Origin: Pontibacter populi
Lineage (GTDB): Bacteria; Bacteroidota; Bacteroidia; Cytophagales; Hymenobacteraceae
Length of the DNA stretch: 64,000 nt
Reading direction: 5' to 3'
Assembly: GCF_019336435.1 (NCBI RefSeq)
Contig: NZ_JAHWXQ010000002.1
Span: 1,156,684-1,220,683 of the forward strand
The position numbers and the translations under genes are program-made. Shown in pieces: positions 18,095-26,250 of this stretch; within the stretch, counting starts at the first letter, position 1; every line of letters begins with the position of its first letter. The notes under the pieces were generated by a model. That model was not told where the DNA came from. It saw nothing but the letters and a program-made list of their open reading frames with translations, and ran no database searches.

Positions 18095-18370
18095 ATGAGA
18101 CTATTTCACAGATTCATACCATTGTTGATCACCGTATTGCTACTAGGTAGTTGTACTGGTGAAGGCTGGAGCCGCAAAGCAAAAGGTGCTGCCGTTGGCG
18201 GTGCGACTGGTGCTGCAGCTGGTGCGGTAGTTGGCGGTACGGAAGGTGCCGTAGTTGGAGCAGCCGCCGGAACAGTAGCCGGTGGGGCCATTGGCCGTAA
18301 GAAAGATAAAAAGAGAGACCGCAAACGCTACGAAGGTTACCGCGACAAAGACAAGAGCGATAACAGGTAA
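18095..18370 (+). CDS. Small glycine-zipper lipoprotein
   Basis: 91 residues. Signal peptide with lipobox LLGSC, Cys at residue 20, then a Gly/Ala zipper of repeated G-A-A-V-G-G units (about 31-67) that should form one or two membrane-inserting helices, and a highly charged Lys/Arg/Asp tail (68-91). It resembles YMGG/OmpA-like glycine-zipper envelope proteins often linked to stress. The opposite strand also has long open frames through this repetitive stretch, but the lipobox, isolated promoter-side position and terminator support this strand. Confidence 0.8.
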   Translation: MRLFHRFIPLLITVLLLGSCTGEGWSRKAKGAAVGGATGAAAGAVVGGTEGAVVGAAAGTVAGGAIGRKKDKKRDRKRYEGYRDKDKSDNR

Positions 18371-18371
18371 A

Positions 18372-18405
18372 AACAAAAGGCTGCCTCATCGGGCAGCCTT
18401 TTGTT
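18372..18405 (+). terminator. Terminator of the glycine-zipper gene
   Basis: 14-bp perfect stem AACAAAAGGCTGCC (18372-18385) with its complement (18392-18405), directly after the stop codon. Confidence 0.85.
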
Positions 18406-18456
18406 TAAGACAAGTATATAACAGCTATTTACTTTTAGCAGAGATATTCAAAAGTT

Positions 18457-18490
18457 AAAAGCCGCCCGGGTAGAGGACCGGACGACTCTT
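18457..18490 (-). terminator. Terminator of the S8 peptidase gene
   Basis: 13-position stem (18457-18469 with 18478-18490). On the minus-strand RNA it is complete with three G-U pairs; on the plus strand those become mismatches, so it is strand-specific. It lies 22 bp past the stop. Confidence 0.6.
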
Positions 18491-18511
18491 AACGCTGAGC
18501 TGGTTTTGTTC

Positions 18512-19915
18512 TTAGAAGCCGCTCACATTCAGGCGTCCGCCCGACACACATTTGCCAGACAACGAAGCTGTAGGCACTGCACTGCTCATGATAGCATTTT
18601 TAATAGCTGCAGCTGTAGAACCAGGATGCGAAGCAGCATATAAAGCAACACCACCGGTTACATGTGGCGTAGCCATAGATGTACCATTATAGGAAGAATA
18701 AGTGTTAAAGGCAGTTGTAGAGTTGATTGCAGAACCGGGAGCTCCTATATCTACAGTAGTAGCACCATAGTTAGAGAACGATGACTTAGCACCTGAAGAG
18801 GTGATAGCCGCTACTGCAATTACATTCGGAAGGTCCATGTTAGATGGGTAGCTGGCTACAGCATCGTTGTTATCGCCCACACCATCGCTGCCACCATTAC
18901 CGGCTGCTGCCACAAACAAGATCTCTTTTGTGTTTGCACGGCTAACCGCATCGTAAAGCGCCTGCGAGAAGCCGCCGCCGCCCCATGAGTTATTGCTGGC
19001 AACGATGTTCATACCATGTCTGTTCTTCAGGTCAGTCAGGTAATCAACAGCTTTTACAGCGTTAGCTGTTGTACCACCTCTGCGGCCTAAGAACTTAAGC
19101 GAGATCATAGTCACGTTCCAGTTAACACCTACTACGCCCTTGCCATCATTCACAGCGCCTATAGTTCCGGCTACGTGCGTACCATGGTCATCCAGGCTGC
19201 CTCTTGAGCCACCATCATACACCTCGTTATCATTTCCGTCAAAATCCCAGCCATGCACATCATCCACATAGCCATTGCCATCGTTGTCAATACCATCTAC
19301 CGGATCGTGAGGGTTTGTCCAAACGTTAGCAGCAAGGTCAGGGTGTGAGTACTGAATACCTTCATCTATAATACCAACCACTACTGATTTTGAACCGGTG
19401 TTTCCAGTTGCCCATGCTTCGCCGGCCTGGCTGCCATACTGGTTTGCCGGTGATGTACCATCGCCATACATGCCCCACAGGGAGCCATTGGTGTAATAAG
19501 GATCAGAAGAAGCTGCGCTGTGTGTATAGATGTAATTTGGCTCAACGTACTCTATTTCAGCTGCACCCTTTAATTTACTCAGCGCTTCCAGGGCTGCCAT
19601 TGGCGTATGCACCAGGGTAAGGCCTTCTCTGTCGCCGAAACGCTCCATGGCTTTTGTAAGGATGCGCTCTTTTACTTTGCCACTAATACGTGCTAAAGCT
19701 GCTGATCTTGCATCTGCTGATACGCCTGCTTTAAACTTTACAAGTACTTCGTTCGGAACCATGTCCTGGCCTTTACCAACCGCCTGCATTTCACTTGAAG
19801 TTGCAAACTCCTTGTCTTCCAACATTGTTTCTTTTTCGCAGCCAGTAAGCACAACTGCAGATAGAATAGCCATTGTAACAGCAGACTTTCCTGCTGTCAG
19901 GTAGTTTTTAATCAT
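18512..19915 (-). CDS. S8 family subtilisin-like serine protease, lipoprotein
   Basis: 467 residues. Lipobox LTGC (Cys26) predicts lipid anchoring. Residues about 54-131 form an I9/fervidolysin-like propeptide (NEVLVKFKAG ... VEPNYIY). The peptidase domain has Asp184 in GIIDEGIQYSHPDL, His244 in DDHGTHVAG, oxyanion Asn340 in AAAGNGG and nucleophile Ser413 in GTSMATPHVTG. An insertion rich in Asp/Asn/Gly (about 205-235) is a plausible calcium site. The chain ends just after the catalytic domain and has no Por-type sorting domain. It is a cell-surface or periplasmic protease; substrate unknown. Single gene. Confidence 0.94.
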   Translation of the reverse strand: MIKNYLTAGKSAVTMAILSAVVLTGCEKETMLEDKEFATSSEMQAVGKGQDMVPNEVLVKFKAGVSADARSAALARISGKVKERILTKAMERFGDREGLTLVHTPMAALEALSKLKGAAEIEYVEPNYIYTHSAASSDPYYTNGSLWGMYGDGTSPANQYGSQAGEAWATGNTGSKSVVVGIIDEGIQYSHPDLAANVWTNPHDPVDGIDNDGNGYVDDVHGWDFDGNDNEVYDGGSRGSLDDHGTHVAGTIGAVNDGKGVVGVNWNVTMISLKFLGRRGGTTANAVKAVDYLTDLKNRHGMNIVASNNSWGGGGFSQALYDAVSRANTKEILFVAAAGNGGSDGVGDNNDAVASYPSNMDLPNVIAVAAITSSGAKSSFSNYGATTVDIGAPGSAINSTTAFNTYSSYNGTSMATPHVTGGVALYAASHPGSTAAAIKNAIMSSAVPTASLSGKCVSGGRLNVSGF

Positions 19916-20198
19916 AATCGTTTTTGTTTTAGGTGTTAAGTGAGTGTTATTGTGATTATGAATTTCTTCTTTAAAATATGATATTCAAAGGAAGGTTTGA
20001 ACAAAAAAGTAACACCACACAAATACCTGCAAAAAAGCACTTTACAAAAACCACTAAGCAAAAACAGGCCATCAAAAGCCTATCCTATTAATATATAAAA
20101 AATTATATTTAAGCAAAAAGTAACAATATACTTTTACTATACTATAAATTATTTTTTGAATGGCGCATCCAACACATCAACTATAGTCTAGCAACAAA
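19916..20198. other. Intergenic region, AT-rich, no gene seen
   Basis: About 280 bp between the subtilase start and the lpdA terminator. It is very AT-rich with homopolymer runs and must hold the subtilase promoter, but no convincing TTTG/TAnnTTTG pair was found. One degenerate palindrome (ACTATAGTC near 20180) is present. Confidence 0.4.
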
Positions 20199-20230
20199 AA
20201 AGGGTTGATCGAAAAATCGACCAACCCTTT
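20199..20230 (-). terminator. Terminator of lpdA
   Basis: 14-position stem AAAGGGTTGATCGA (20199-20212) with TCGACCAACCCTTT (20217-20230), one G-U, 4-nt loop, 22 bp past the stop. Confidence 0.85.
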
Positions 20231-20252
20231 CTAAATATCGCTAAACCTAAGC

Positions 20253-21647
20253 TTACAAGTGAATTACTTCATCATAAGCAGCAGCGGCAGCTTCCATAAT
20301 CGCTTCGCTCATAGTTGGGTGCGGATGCACCGACTTGATGATCTCGTGGCCGGTTGTTTCCAGTTTGCGGGCAACAACTACCTCAGCGATCATCTCCGTT
20401 ACGTTCGCACCGATCATGTGTGCTCCCAAGAACTCACCGTACTTGGCATCGAAGATTACTTTTACGAAACCATCTTTCGCACCGGCAGCACTTGCCTTAC
20501 CAGAAGCCGAGAACGGGAACTTACCAACTTTGATCTCGATACCCTGCTCGCGTGCGGCTTTTTCAGTAAGACCAACCGAAGCGATCTCAGGAGAGCAGTA
20601 CGTACAGCCCGGTATGTTGCCATAGTTTAACGGCTCCGGATGATGACCGGCAATCGCTTCCACGCAGATAATTCCTTCAGCAGATGCCACGTGCGCCAGC
20701 GCCGGACCAGGAACAATGTCACCAATTGCAAAGATTCCGTCTACGTTTGTTTTGTAGTACTCATCAACTATAACTCTGCCGCGGTCTACTTTAATACCCA
20801 GCTCCTCAAGTCCGATATTCTCCAGGTTAGTCTGGATACCAACTGCTGATAAAACGACCTCTGCTTCCAGTATCTCTTCGCCTTTGGCCGTTTTAACAGT
20901 TACTTTGCACAGATCGCCGCTAGTATCTACTTTCTCTACCGAAGATTCTGTCATGATGCTGATGCCGGACTTTTTGAAAGACTTGGCCAGCTGACGCGAT
21001 ACTTCTTCATCTTCCACAGGAACGATGTTCGGCATATATTCCACTACAGTTACCTTGGTGCCCATTGCGTTGTAGAAGTAAGCAAACTCCACCCCAATCG
21101 CACCGGAACCAACTACAACCATAGAAGCCGGCATTTTATCCAGGTTCATGGCCTGGCGGTAACCTATAATCTTCTTACCATCTATTGGCAGGTTAGGAAG
21201 CTCGCGTGAACGGGCACCTGTTGCGATGATGATATTGGTAGCTTCAACTGTATCTTTTTTGCCTTCAGCGTCTGTAACTTCAATCTTACCTTTGGCAACA
21301 ATTTTACCGGTACCCATTATCGCGTCGATCTTATTCTTGCGGAACAGGAACTGGATACCTTTGCTCATACCATCAGCTACACCACGGCTACGTTTCACAA
21401 CTGCGTTAAAGTCTACTGATGCTTCGCCAATGTTAATACCGTAATCAGCGGCATGATTGATATATTCAAAAACGTTCGCGCTTTTAAGTAAGGCTTTTGT
21501 AGGGATACAGCCCCAGTTAAGGCAGATACCACCAAGCGACTCGCGCTCGATAACGCCAACCTTTAAACCCAGCTGCGATGCACGTATAGCTGCTACATAA
21601 CCGCCCGGGCCACTGCCAAGCACTACTAAGTCGTATTTTGATGCCAT
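20253..21647 (-). CDS. lpdA: Dihydrolipoyl dehydrogenase (E3)
   Basis: 464 residues from ATG 21647; the open frame continues upstream but would add 37 unrelated residues beyond the promoter. FAD motif LGSGPGGYVAA (10-20), redox-active disulfide GGICLNWGCIPTK (Cys42, Cys47), NAD motif VVVGSGAIGVEFA, GDIVPGPALAHVA, and the C-terminal active-site His in HPHPTMSEA. E3 regenerates lipoamide in the pyruvate/2-oxoglutarate dehydrogenase complexes and glycine cleavage. No E1 or E2 genes are nearby, so E3 is transcribed alone from the promoter at 21672-21702. Confidence 0.95.
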   Translation of the reverse strand: MASKYDLVVLGSGPGGYVAAIRASQLGLKVGVIERESLGGICLNWGCIPTKALLKSANVFEYINHAADYGINIGEASVDFNAVVKRSRGVADGMSKGIQFLFRKNKIDAIMGTGKIVAKGKIEVTDAEGKKDTVEATNIIIATGARSRELPNLPIDGKKIIGYRQAMNLDKMPASMVVVGSGAIGVEFAYFYNAMGTKVTVVEYMPNIVPVEDEEVSRQLAKSFKKSGISIMTESSVEKVDTSGDLCKVTVKTAKGEEILEAEVVLSAVGIQTNLENIGLEELGIKVDRGRVIVDEYYKTNVDGIFAIGDIVPGPALAHVASAEGIICVEAIAGHHPEPLNYGNIPGCTYCSPEIASVGLTEKAAREQGIEIKVGKFPFSASGKASAAGAKDGFVKVIFDAKYGEFLGAHMIGANVTEMIAEVVVARKLETTGHEIIKSVHPHPTMSEAIMEAAAAAYDEVIHL

Positions 21648-21671
21648 AGTTTCTATTTTTAAAATGATGAG

Positions 21672-21702
21672 CAAAATTAATCGGAAATCCCAACTTAGCA
21701 AA
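21672..21702 (-). promoter_or_regulatory. lpdA promoter, Bacteroidota type
   Basis: On the minus strand TTTG (21699-21702), 19-nt spacer, TAATTTTG (21672-21679): a full match to the Bacteroidota sigma-ABfr consensus TTTG-N19-TAnnTTTG. It leaves a leader of about 20 nt and decides the lpdA start. Confidence 0.75.
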
Positions 21703-21846
21703 ACCCAACCCCGGGGCAACTTTGGCACAATGGTAAGATAGGTGTTGTACGTTGGCACGTCAGAAGCATAAAAACAGGAAATTACTTTTAAAAGAGGCCT
21801 TATCTGCTGTTCTTTGCGCTGAAAAAGAAATCATTACCCTTATTGC

Positions 21847-22455
21847 ATGAGAATACTTTTACCACTACTCCTATTTATTTTAGTTTCTTTTACTGCTTTC
21901 GCCCAGAAATCGGCGAAGGATTATTTTATCAGCGGAAACGAAAAATTTAAAGCCGGCAAATACACCGATGCTATTAAAGACTACGACCAGGTACTGAAAC
22001 TGGAACCCAAACACGCCGTTACTTACACGAATCGCGGTGTTGCTAAAGACCGGCTGCTGGATTACCGTGGCGCCATAGAAGACTTTACCCAGGCCATAAC
22101 ACTAGACGCAAAGTATACGGAAGCTTACCTGAGCCGCGGCCTAGCCAAGTATAACTTAAAAGACTACCGCAGCGCCCTCCTGGACTATAACAAAGGCATT
22201 GAGCTGAACCCTAAAGATGCCAAAGCCTACAATAACCGTGGTTTGGTGCGCTATGGTCTTAAAGATTACAGCGGCGCCATTGCCGACTACACAAAAGCCT
22301 TAACAATAAATACCCGCTACGAAGAGGCCTACTATAACCGCGGCGCTCCTAAGTACAACCTCGGCGACAAAGCCGGCGCCTGCGCCGACTGGACCAAGGC
22401 CAAACAACTTGGTGTGAAGGAAGCTGATCAGTATTTAAAGAAGTTCTGTAAATAG
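21847..22455 (+). CDS. Exported tetratricopeptide repeat protein
   Basis: 202 residues. A signal peptide (MRILLPLLLFILVSFTAFAQ, cleavage after residue 19-20) is followed by about five TPR units of 34 residues. Each carries the A-Y-x-N/S-R-G-x-A-K/x and Y-x-x-A-I/L-x-D-Y motif (for example AYLSRGLAKYNLKDYRSALL), the Sel1/TPR-1 pattern of scaffold proteins. It ends with GDKAGACADWTKAKQLG. Probably a periplasmic adaptor; partners are unknown and neighbours give no hint. The composite repeat follows immediately downstream. Confidence 0.85.
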   Translation: MRILLPLLLFILVSFTAFAQKSAKDYFISGNEKFKAGKYTDAIKDYDQVLKLEPKHAVTYTNRGVAKDRLLDYRGAIEDFTQAITLDAKYTEAYLSRGLAKYNLKDYRSALLDYNKGIELNPKDAKAYNNRGLVRYGLKDYSGAIADYTKALTINTRYEEAYYNRGAPKYNLGDKAGACADWTKAKQLGVKEADQYLKKFCK

Positions 22456-22677
22456 GTTTTTACTTAGGAAGAAGCTTTTCCCTTTGTTCTGTCATTCGCT
22501 GTAATTTTGATCGAAGTAGAGAAATCTGGGTTCTATAGTTCCACTTCTGTCATTTCGAATGCAGTGAGAAATCTATCTCAGTTTATAGTTTGGTTTCATA
22601 CTACTGGGACCAAGCCTTCCTTTCAAACATCTTTTAATCCTAGGAGCTCTACTTGCCTATCGTTTCAATCTGGCTTT

Positions 22678-22765
22678 GGTGCCCTCACGGCCGGGAGGCC
22701 CCGTCTTCGGGCATCGCGCTGCTGCTTTCTTGCTATCCTCCTTCGTCGGATTGCCTGACGGCACC
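22678..22765 (-). repeat. 88-nt structured repeat core, copy 3
   Basis: Same 88-nt length and same GGTGCC/GGCACC ends and GGCC-TCCC-GGCC hairpin on the minus strand. The middle stem is decayed (GGCAATCCG against CGCGATGCC, two mismatches), which makes this copy the most diverged. Confidence 0.7.
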
Positions 22766-22967
22766 GCAACAAAGCAAAGGCGCTCAACCCAAAGACTGAG
22801 AAGTTTCGCATAGTTACAGTTGCTATATGTTGAAACAGTAAGCTTCGAGCTTTATCGTGGCTCTAGTTCCGAAGGGACAGGTAAACCTGTCCTGCTCGTG
22901 GACTTAAACTATAGTAAACTCAGATTTCTCCTATCGTCGAAATGACAGAACATAAAGCAGTAGCCAG

Positions 22968-23003
22968 AAAAGTCCCCTTTGAAGGAGCAGGGGGATGACC
23001 AAC
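22968..23003 (+). repeat. Solo end of the DUF559-type element
   Basis: AAAGTCCCCTTTGAAGG...GGGGGATGACCAAC closely matches, in the same order, the right end of the DUF559 element read on its coding strand (AAAGTCCCCCTTTGAAGGGGG...GGGGGATGACAAAC, 31249 down to about 31211). No DUF559 reading frame follows here. Confidence 0.65.
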
Positions 23004-23661
23004 CGTAACTATAAAACTACAGCTCCTCCTATAGCAAAAGCAGCAATTGTCCCCTTGAGGGGACTACAGGGGTGTTGAAACGTCAACTATAAAACTATAA
23101 CTTAAACTATAGTAGCATCAGAAATCCCCCTCTTGGGAGGGGTAGGGATGGGTTAAAAACGTAACTATAAAACTATACCTCCAACTATAACAGTAGCTTT
23201 ATCCTGCCAATCCTTTAATCCTGTAAATCCTGATTCAGACAATTCTTGTCCCTGCCGGGACAGTTGAGTTACAAACTCAACATCATACAAAACCACAAGT
23301 TGAAAACTTGCGGTAGCCTAATACAACTATATAACTATAACCTCAACTATAGCAAAGTCAGAAACTCCTTCCCTTTTTAGAAGTGATAAGGGTACGGTAA
23401 ACGCAGCTACAGCATCATACTAACCAAGCTACGTTTGTATTAATCATATTTATTTTAAAAACATATACTTAAGACTATATTTAAATCGTTTACCTTTATA
23501 CTTGCGAAGCTTATAGGCTTTGCTGATCTGAAAACAAACTTTTAGGGAGGATAAGGTAGAAATACCAAGTGTGTATAGGGAGCGAAAACCTGGAAGTAAC
23601 GCGCTGGCTTCGGTTGGTGCGATCAGATGTTTCCGTGCTTCATTTTAACAAACCTATACAC

Positions 23662-26109
23662 ATGAAACAAAACTTATTACTGGCACTATGCCTGTTGCTC
23701 AGCTCTTTTGCCTTTGCGCAAAGCCCCGCCACCACCGGCACTATCAAAGGGACAGTTGTTGATTCTACTACGCTGAAACCTGTAAGCTACGTAACGGTAG
23801 TGCTCACACACCCCGACAAGAACGAACCTATCAAAAGCACTTTCACCAAAGACAACGGCACTTTTGAGTTTACCGGTGTTCCGCTGGCGAAATACAAGCT
23901 TATTTTCACGTTTGTAGGCTATAAACTACAAAGCACAGAAGTTAACCTGGATGCCAGTAAAACTATAGTTGATGCCGGGAAGATCAGCCTGGCCTCGTCG
24001 GCGCAGCAGCTAAAGGAAGTGGAAGTAGTAACCGAAAAGCTGCTCGTGACACAGGATGTAGACAAGCTGAGCTATAATGTGGAGATGGATCCGGAAAGCA
24101 AAACAATTACTGCCCTGGATATGCTCCGCAAAGTACCAATGCTCAGTCTCGACTCAGAAGAAAATATTAAACTGAATGGCAGCGGCAGTTTTAAAGTACT
24201 GGTAAATGGTAAGCCATCCACCATGTTTGCACGCTCTCCCAAAGACGTATTCCGCAGTATGCCGGCCAGCAGCATTAAACGCATCGAAGTTATTACTGAC
24301 CCGCCTGCCAAATACGACGCCGAAGGGATTGGTGGTATTATAAACGTCATTACGACCGAAAATCCGAAGAATGGCTACAATGGCAGCTTATACTTTTCGC
24401 AGGGCACACCGGAGAGTCGGTATGGTTCTGCAAACCTTACTGCTAAAGTTGGCAAATTCGGCTTTTCAGGGTATGGCGGCACCAACAAGTTCACAAGCCC
24501 CAGTACTACCTCCGTTTTCGAACGCTACGATGACAGAACAGGAATTAACCTGCTGCAAAAAGGCAATGGCAACAGCGGAAACAACTTCAGCTATATCGAT
24601 GGCGAAATGAGCTTTGAGATAGATACATTGAACCTCCTATCAGCCAAGTTCAGCATTAACTCCAGCAACTATAGCTCTATAGGTTTGCAAACCGTGGAAG
24701 AATTAAATGAGGCCGGCATCCGTAACTTGGCTTACTACAGGACCAACACAAACGAAGGATTCTGGGGAGGCTATGAAGTTGGCCTGGATTACCAGCACAC
24801 GTTCAAGCGCAATAAAGATCAGCTGCTTACACTCTCTTATAAGATCGGTAACAACACCGACGAAAGCGATGGCGCTATACTTTTCACGTCTATTGAGAAC
24901 TATAAAGGCGAAACAAACACCCGAACCCAGGATAATGGTTACTCCAGGGAACAGACCATACAGGCCGATTATGTGCACCCGATCCAAAAACATTCGCTGG
25001 AGATTGGTGCCAAAACAATACTCCGGGATAACGGTAGCGACTATTTTTACCGCAACTATAACCCCGAAACCGGCACGTATGTAGAGAATAAGAAACTTAG
25101 CAACGAGTTCGACTATAGCCAGAACATTTACGCAGCCTATGCTTCTACGAGCTTAAAGCTTAATAAATGGGGACTGCGTGTGGGTGCCCGCCTGGAGCAG
25201 ACTGTTGTGGATGCTACCTTCGGAAACGCAACACCTATAACGGATCAGGACTACTTTAACCTGATACCAAGTATTGCCTTAACGCGCACTCTCAAAAATA
25301 TGGCTACTTTAAAGGTATCGTTTACGCAGCGTATTGAGCGCCCTAGCTTGTGGTACCTGAACCCGTATGTAAACACAACTAACGAAAAAAGCGTGTCGTT
25401 TGGTAACCCGAAACTGGAGGCAGCTACAAGCAATGTTATAAGTCTGAGTCATAGTTTCTTTAAAGGCACTACATCTCTGAACTCAACGCTTACGCATGCA
25501 TTTACTAACAACGCTATACAGAACTATACTACCTTTAACCCTGCTGACTCAGTAAGCAGCACTACCTATGACAACATTGGCAAAAACAGTACCTCTACTA
25601 TAACGCTTAGTGGCAACTCTACCTTATTTAAGAACCTTAGTCTGAACCTGAGCGGCACTTTCTCTTACAGCCAGCTTAGCGGTAACATCTTTGGCCAGAA
25701 TTTAGAGAATAGCGGGGTAAGCGGCTATATGCATAGTGGCATGAGCTACAAATTTCCGAAGAACTGGCGGGCAAGTGCCAACATGGGCTATTATGCACCG
25801 CAGGTATTGTTACAGGGTAAATCGTCGGGTATGATCTGGAATAGCTTTTCCGTAAACAAGAGCTTCCTGAAGGACCAGAAAGCCAGTGTTAGTTTATCCG
25901 TTTCCAATCCCTTCCAGAAATATTTTACATCTTACAACGAAGTAATTGGCCAGGACTTTACCCAGCGCAGCGAGTACCAGAACCTGCGCCGACGGTTTAG
26001 TATTGGGCTAAACTATAAATTCGGTAAGCTGAAAGAAGACATAAAACGCACCAAACGCGGCATCAAAAACGACGACCTGAAAGGCGGCGAAAGCAAAGGC
26101 GGGAATTAA
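23662..26109 (+). CDS. TonB-dependent-type outer-membrane beta-barrel receptor
   Basis: 815 residues from the ATG at 23662, which opens a clean signal peptide (MKQNLLLALCLLLSSFAFAQ); the frame extends upstream from a GTG but that part is not protein-like. Layout: carboxypeptidase-D-regulatory-like beta domain (about 25-110: GTIKGTVVDSTTLKPVSYVTV), plug-like region (about 130-235, ending IKRIEVITDPPAKYDAEGIGGIINVIT), then a large beta-barrel of the OMP_b-brl_3 family. The C-terminus is a short basic Lys/Arg/Gly tail and not the usual aromatic end. Substrate unknown; no partner lipoprotein is adjacent. It has its own terminator. Confidence 0.88.
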   Translation: MKQNLLLALCLLLSSFAFAQSPATTGTIKGTVVDSTTLKPVSYVTVVLTHPDKNEPIKSTFTKDNGTFEFTGVPLAKYKLIFTFVGYKLQSTEVNLDASKTIVDAGKISLASSAQQLKEVEVVTEKLLVTQDVDKLSYNVEMDPESKTITALDMLRKVPMLSLDSEENIKLNGSGSFKVLVNGKPSTMFARSPKDVFRSMPASSIKRIEVITDPPAKYDAEGIGGIINVITTENPKNGYNGSLYFSQGTPESRYGSANLTAKVGKFGFSGYGGTNKFTSPSTTSVFERYDDRTGINLLQKGNGNSGNNFSYIDGEMSFEIDTLNLLSAKFSINSSNYSSIGLQTVEELNEAGIRNLAYYRTNTNEGFWGGYEVGLDYQHTFKRNKDQLLTLSYKIGNNTDESDGAILFTSIENYKGETNTRTQDNGYSREQTIQADYVHPIQKHSLEIGAKTILRDNGSDYFYRNYNPETGTYVENKKLSNEFDYSQNIYAAYASTSLKLNKWGLRVGARLEQTVVDATFGNATPITDQDYFNLIPSIALTRTLKNMATLKVSFTQRIERPSLWYLNPYVNTTNEKSVSFGNPKLEAATSNVISLSHSFFKGTTSLNSTLTHAFTNNAIQNYTTFNPADSVSSTTYDNIGKNSTSTITLSGNSTLFKNLSLNLSGTFSYSQLSGNIFGQNLENSGVSGYMHSGMSYKFPKNWRASANMGYYAPQVLLQGKSSGMIWNSFSVNKSFLKDQKASVSLSVSNPFQKYFTSYNEVIGQDFTQRSEYQNLRRRFSIGLNYKFGKLKEDIKRTKRGIKNDDLKGGESKGGN

Positions 26110-26136
26110 ATTATAAACTATAGTTGCCCAAATTGT

Positions 26137-26170
26137 AAAACCCGGTTACTCTTTTGGGTAGTCGGGTTTT
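26137..26170 (+). terminator. Terminator of the outer-membrane receptor gene
   Basis: Stem AAAACCCG (26137-26144) with CGGGTTTT (26163-26170) and partial inner pairing, followed by a T-run and then TATAGTTTG. Confidence 0.75.
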
Positions 26171-26250
26171 GTTTTTTTATAGTTTGAGCAGGGTCACTTT
26201 GCTCTGTTCTACATTAATATTTTCACCATTTTTAGTTTATCTTAAATGCC

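Larger units (their letters stand above)
22485..23312. repeat. Composite intergenic repeat, copy 3 (inverted)
   Basis: Occupies most of the 1.2-kb gap before the receptor gene. The blocks of copy 1 appear in reverse order and orientation: 'tgtcatttcgaatgcagtgag' end, 'gggaccaagcctt' block, structured core (22678-22765), GGGACAGGTAAACCTGTCC hairpin (about 22878-22897), a solo DUF559-element end (22968-23003), 'ttgaggggactacaggggtg' (23050-23079), 'cccctcttgggaggggtag' (23122-23150), 'aatcctgtaaatcctgatt' (23198-23240), GTTGAGTT/AACTCAAC hairpin (about 23263-23281) and an AAGTTGAAAACTT hairpin. TATAGTT motifs separate the blocks. No gene is seen; short frames are repeat-derived. Confidence 0.85.

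Noticed and set aside
18106..18389. Two antisense frames opposite the glycine-zipper gene
   Set aside because: They are low-complexity mirrors of the Gly/Ala repeat; the plus strand has a lipobox and a matching terminator.
21648..21758. 37-residue N-terminal extension of lpdA
   Set aside because: A full promoter (21672-21702) lies inside it, and the FAD motif requires the later start.
22507..22758. Open frame within composite repeat copy 3
   Set aside because: It runs straight through the repeat blocks and has no equivalent in the other two copies.
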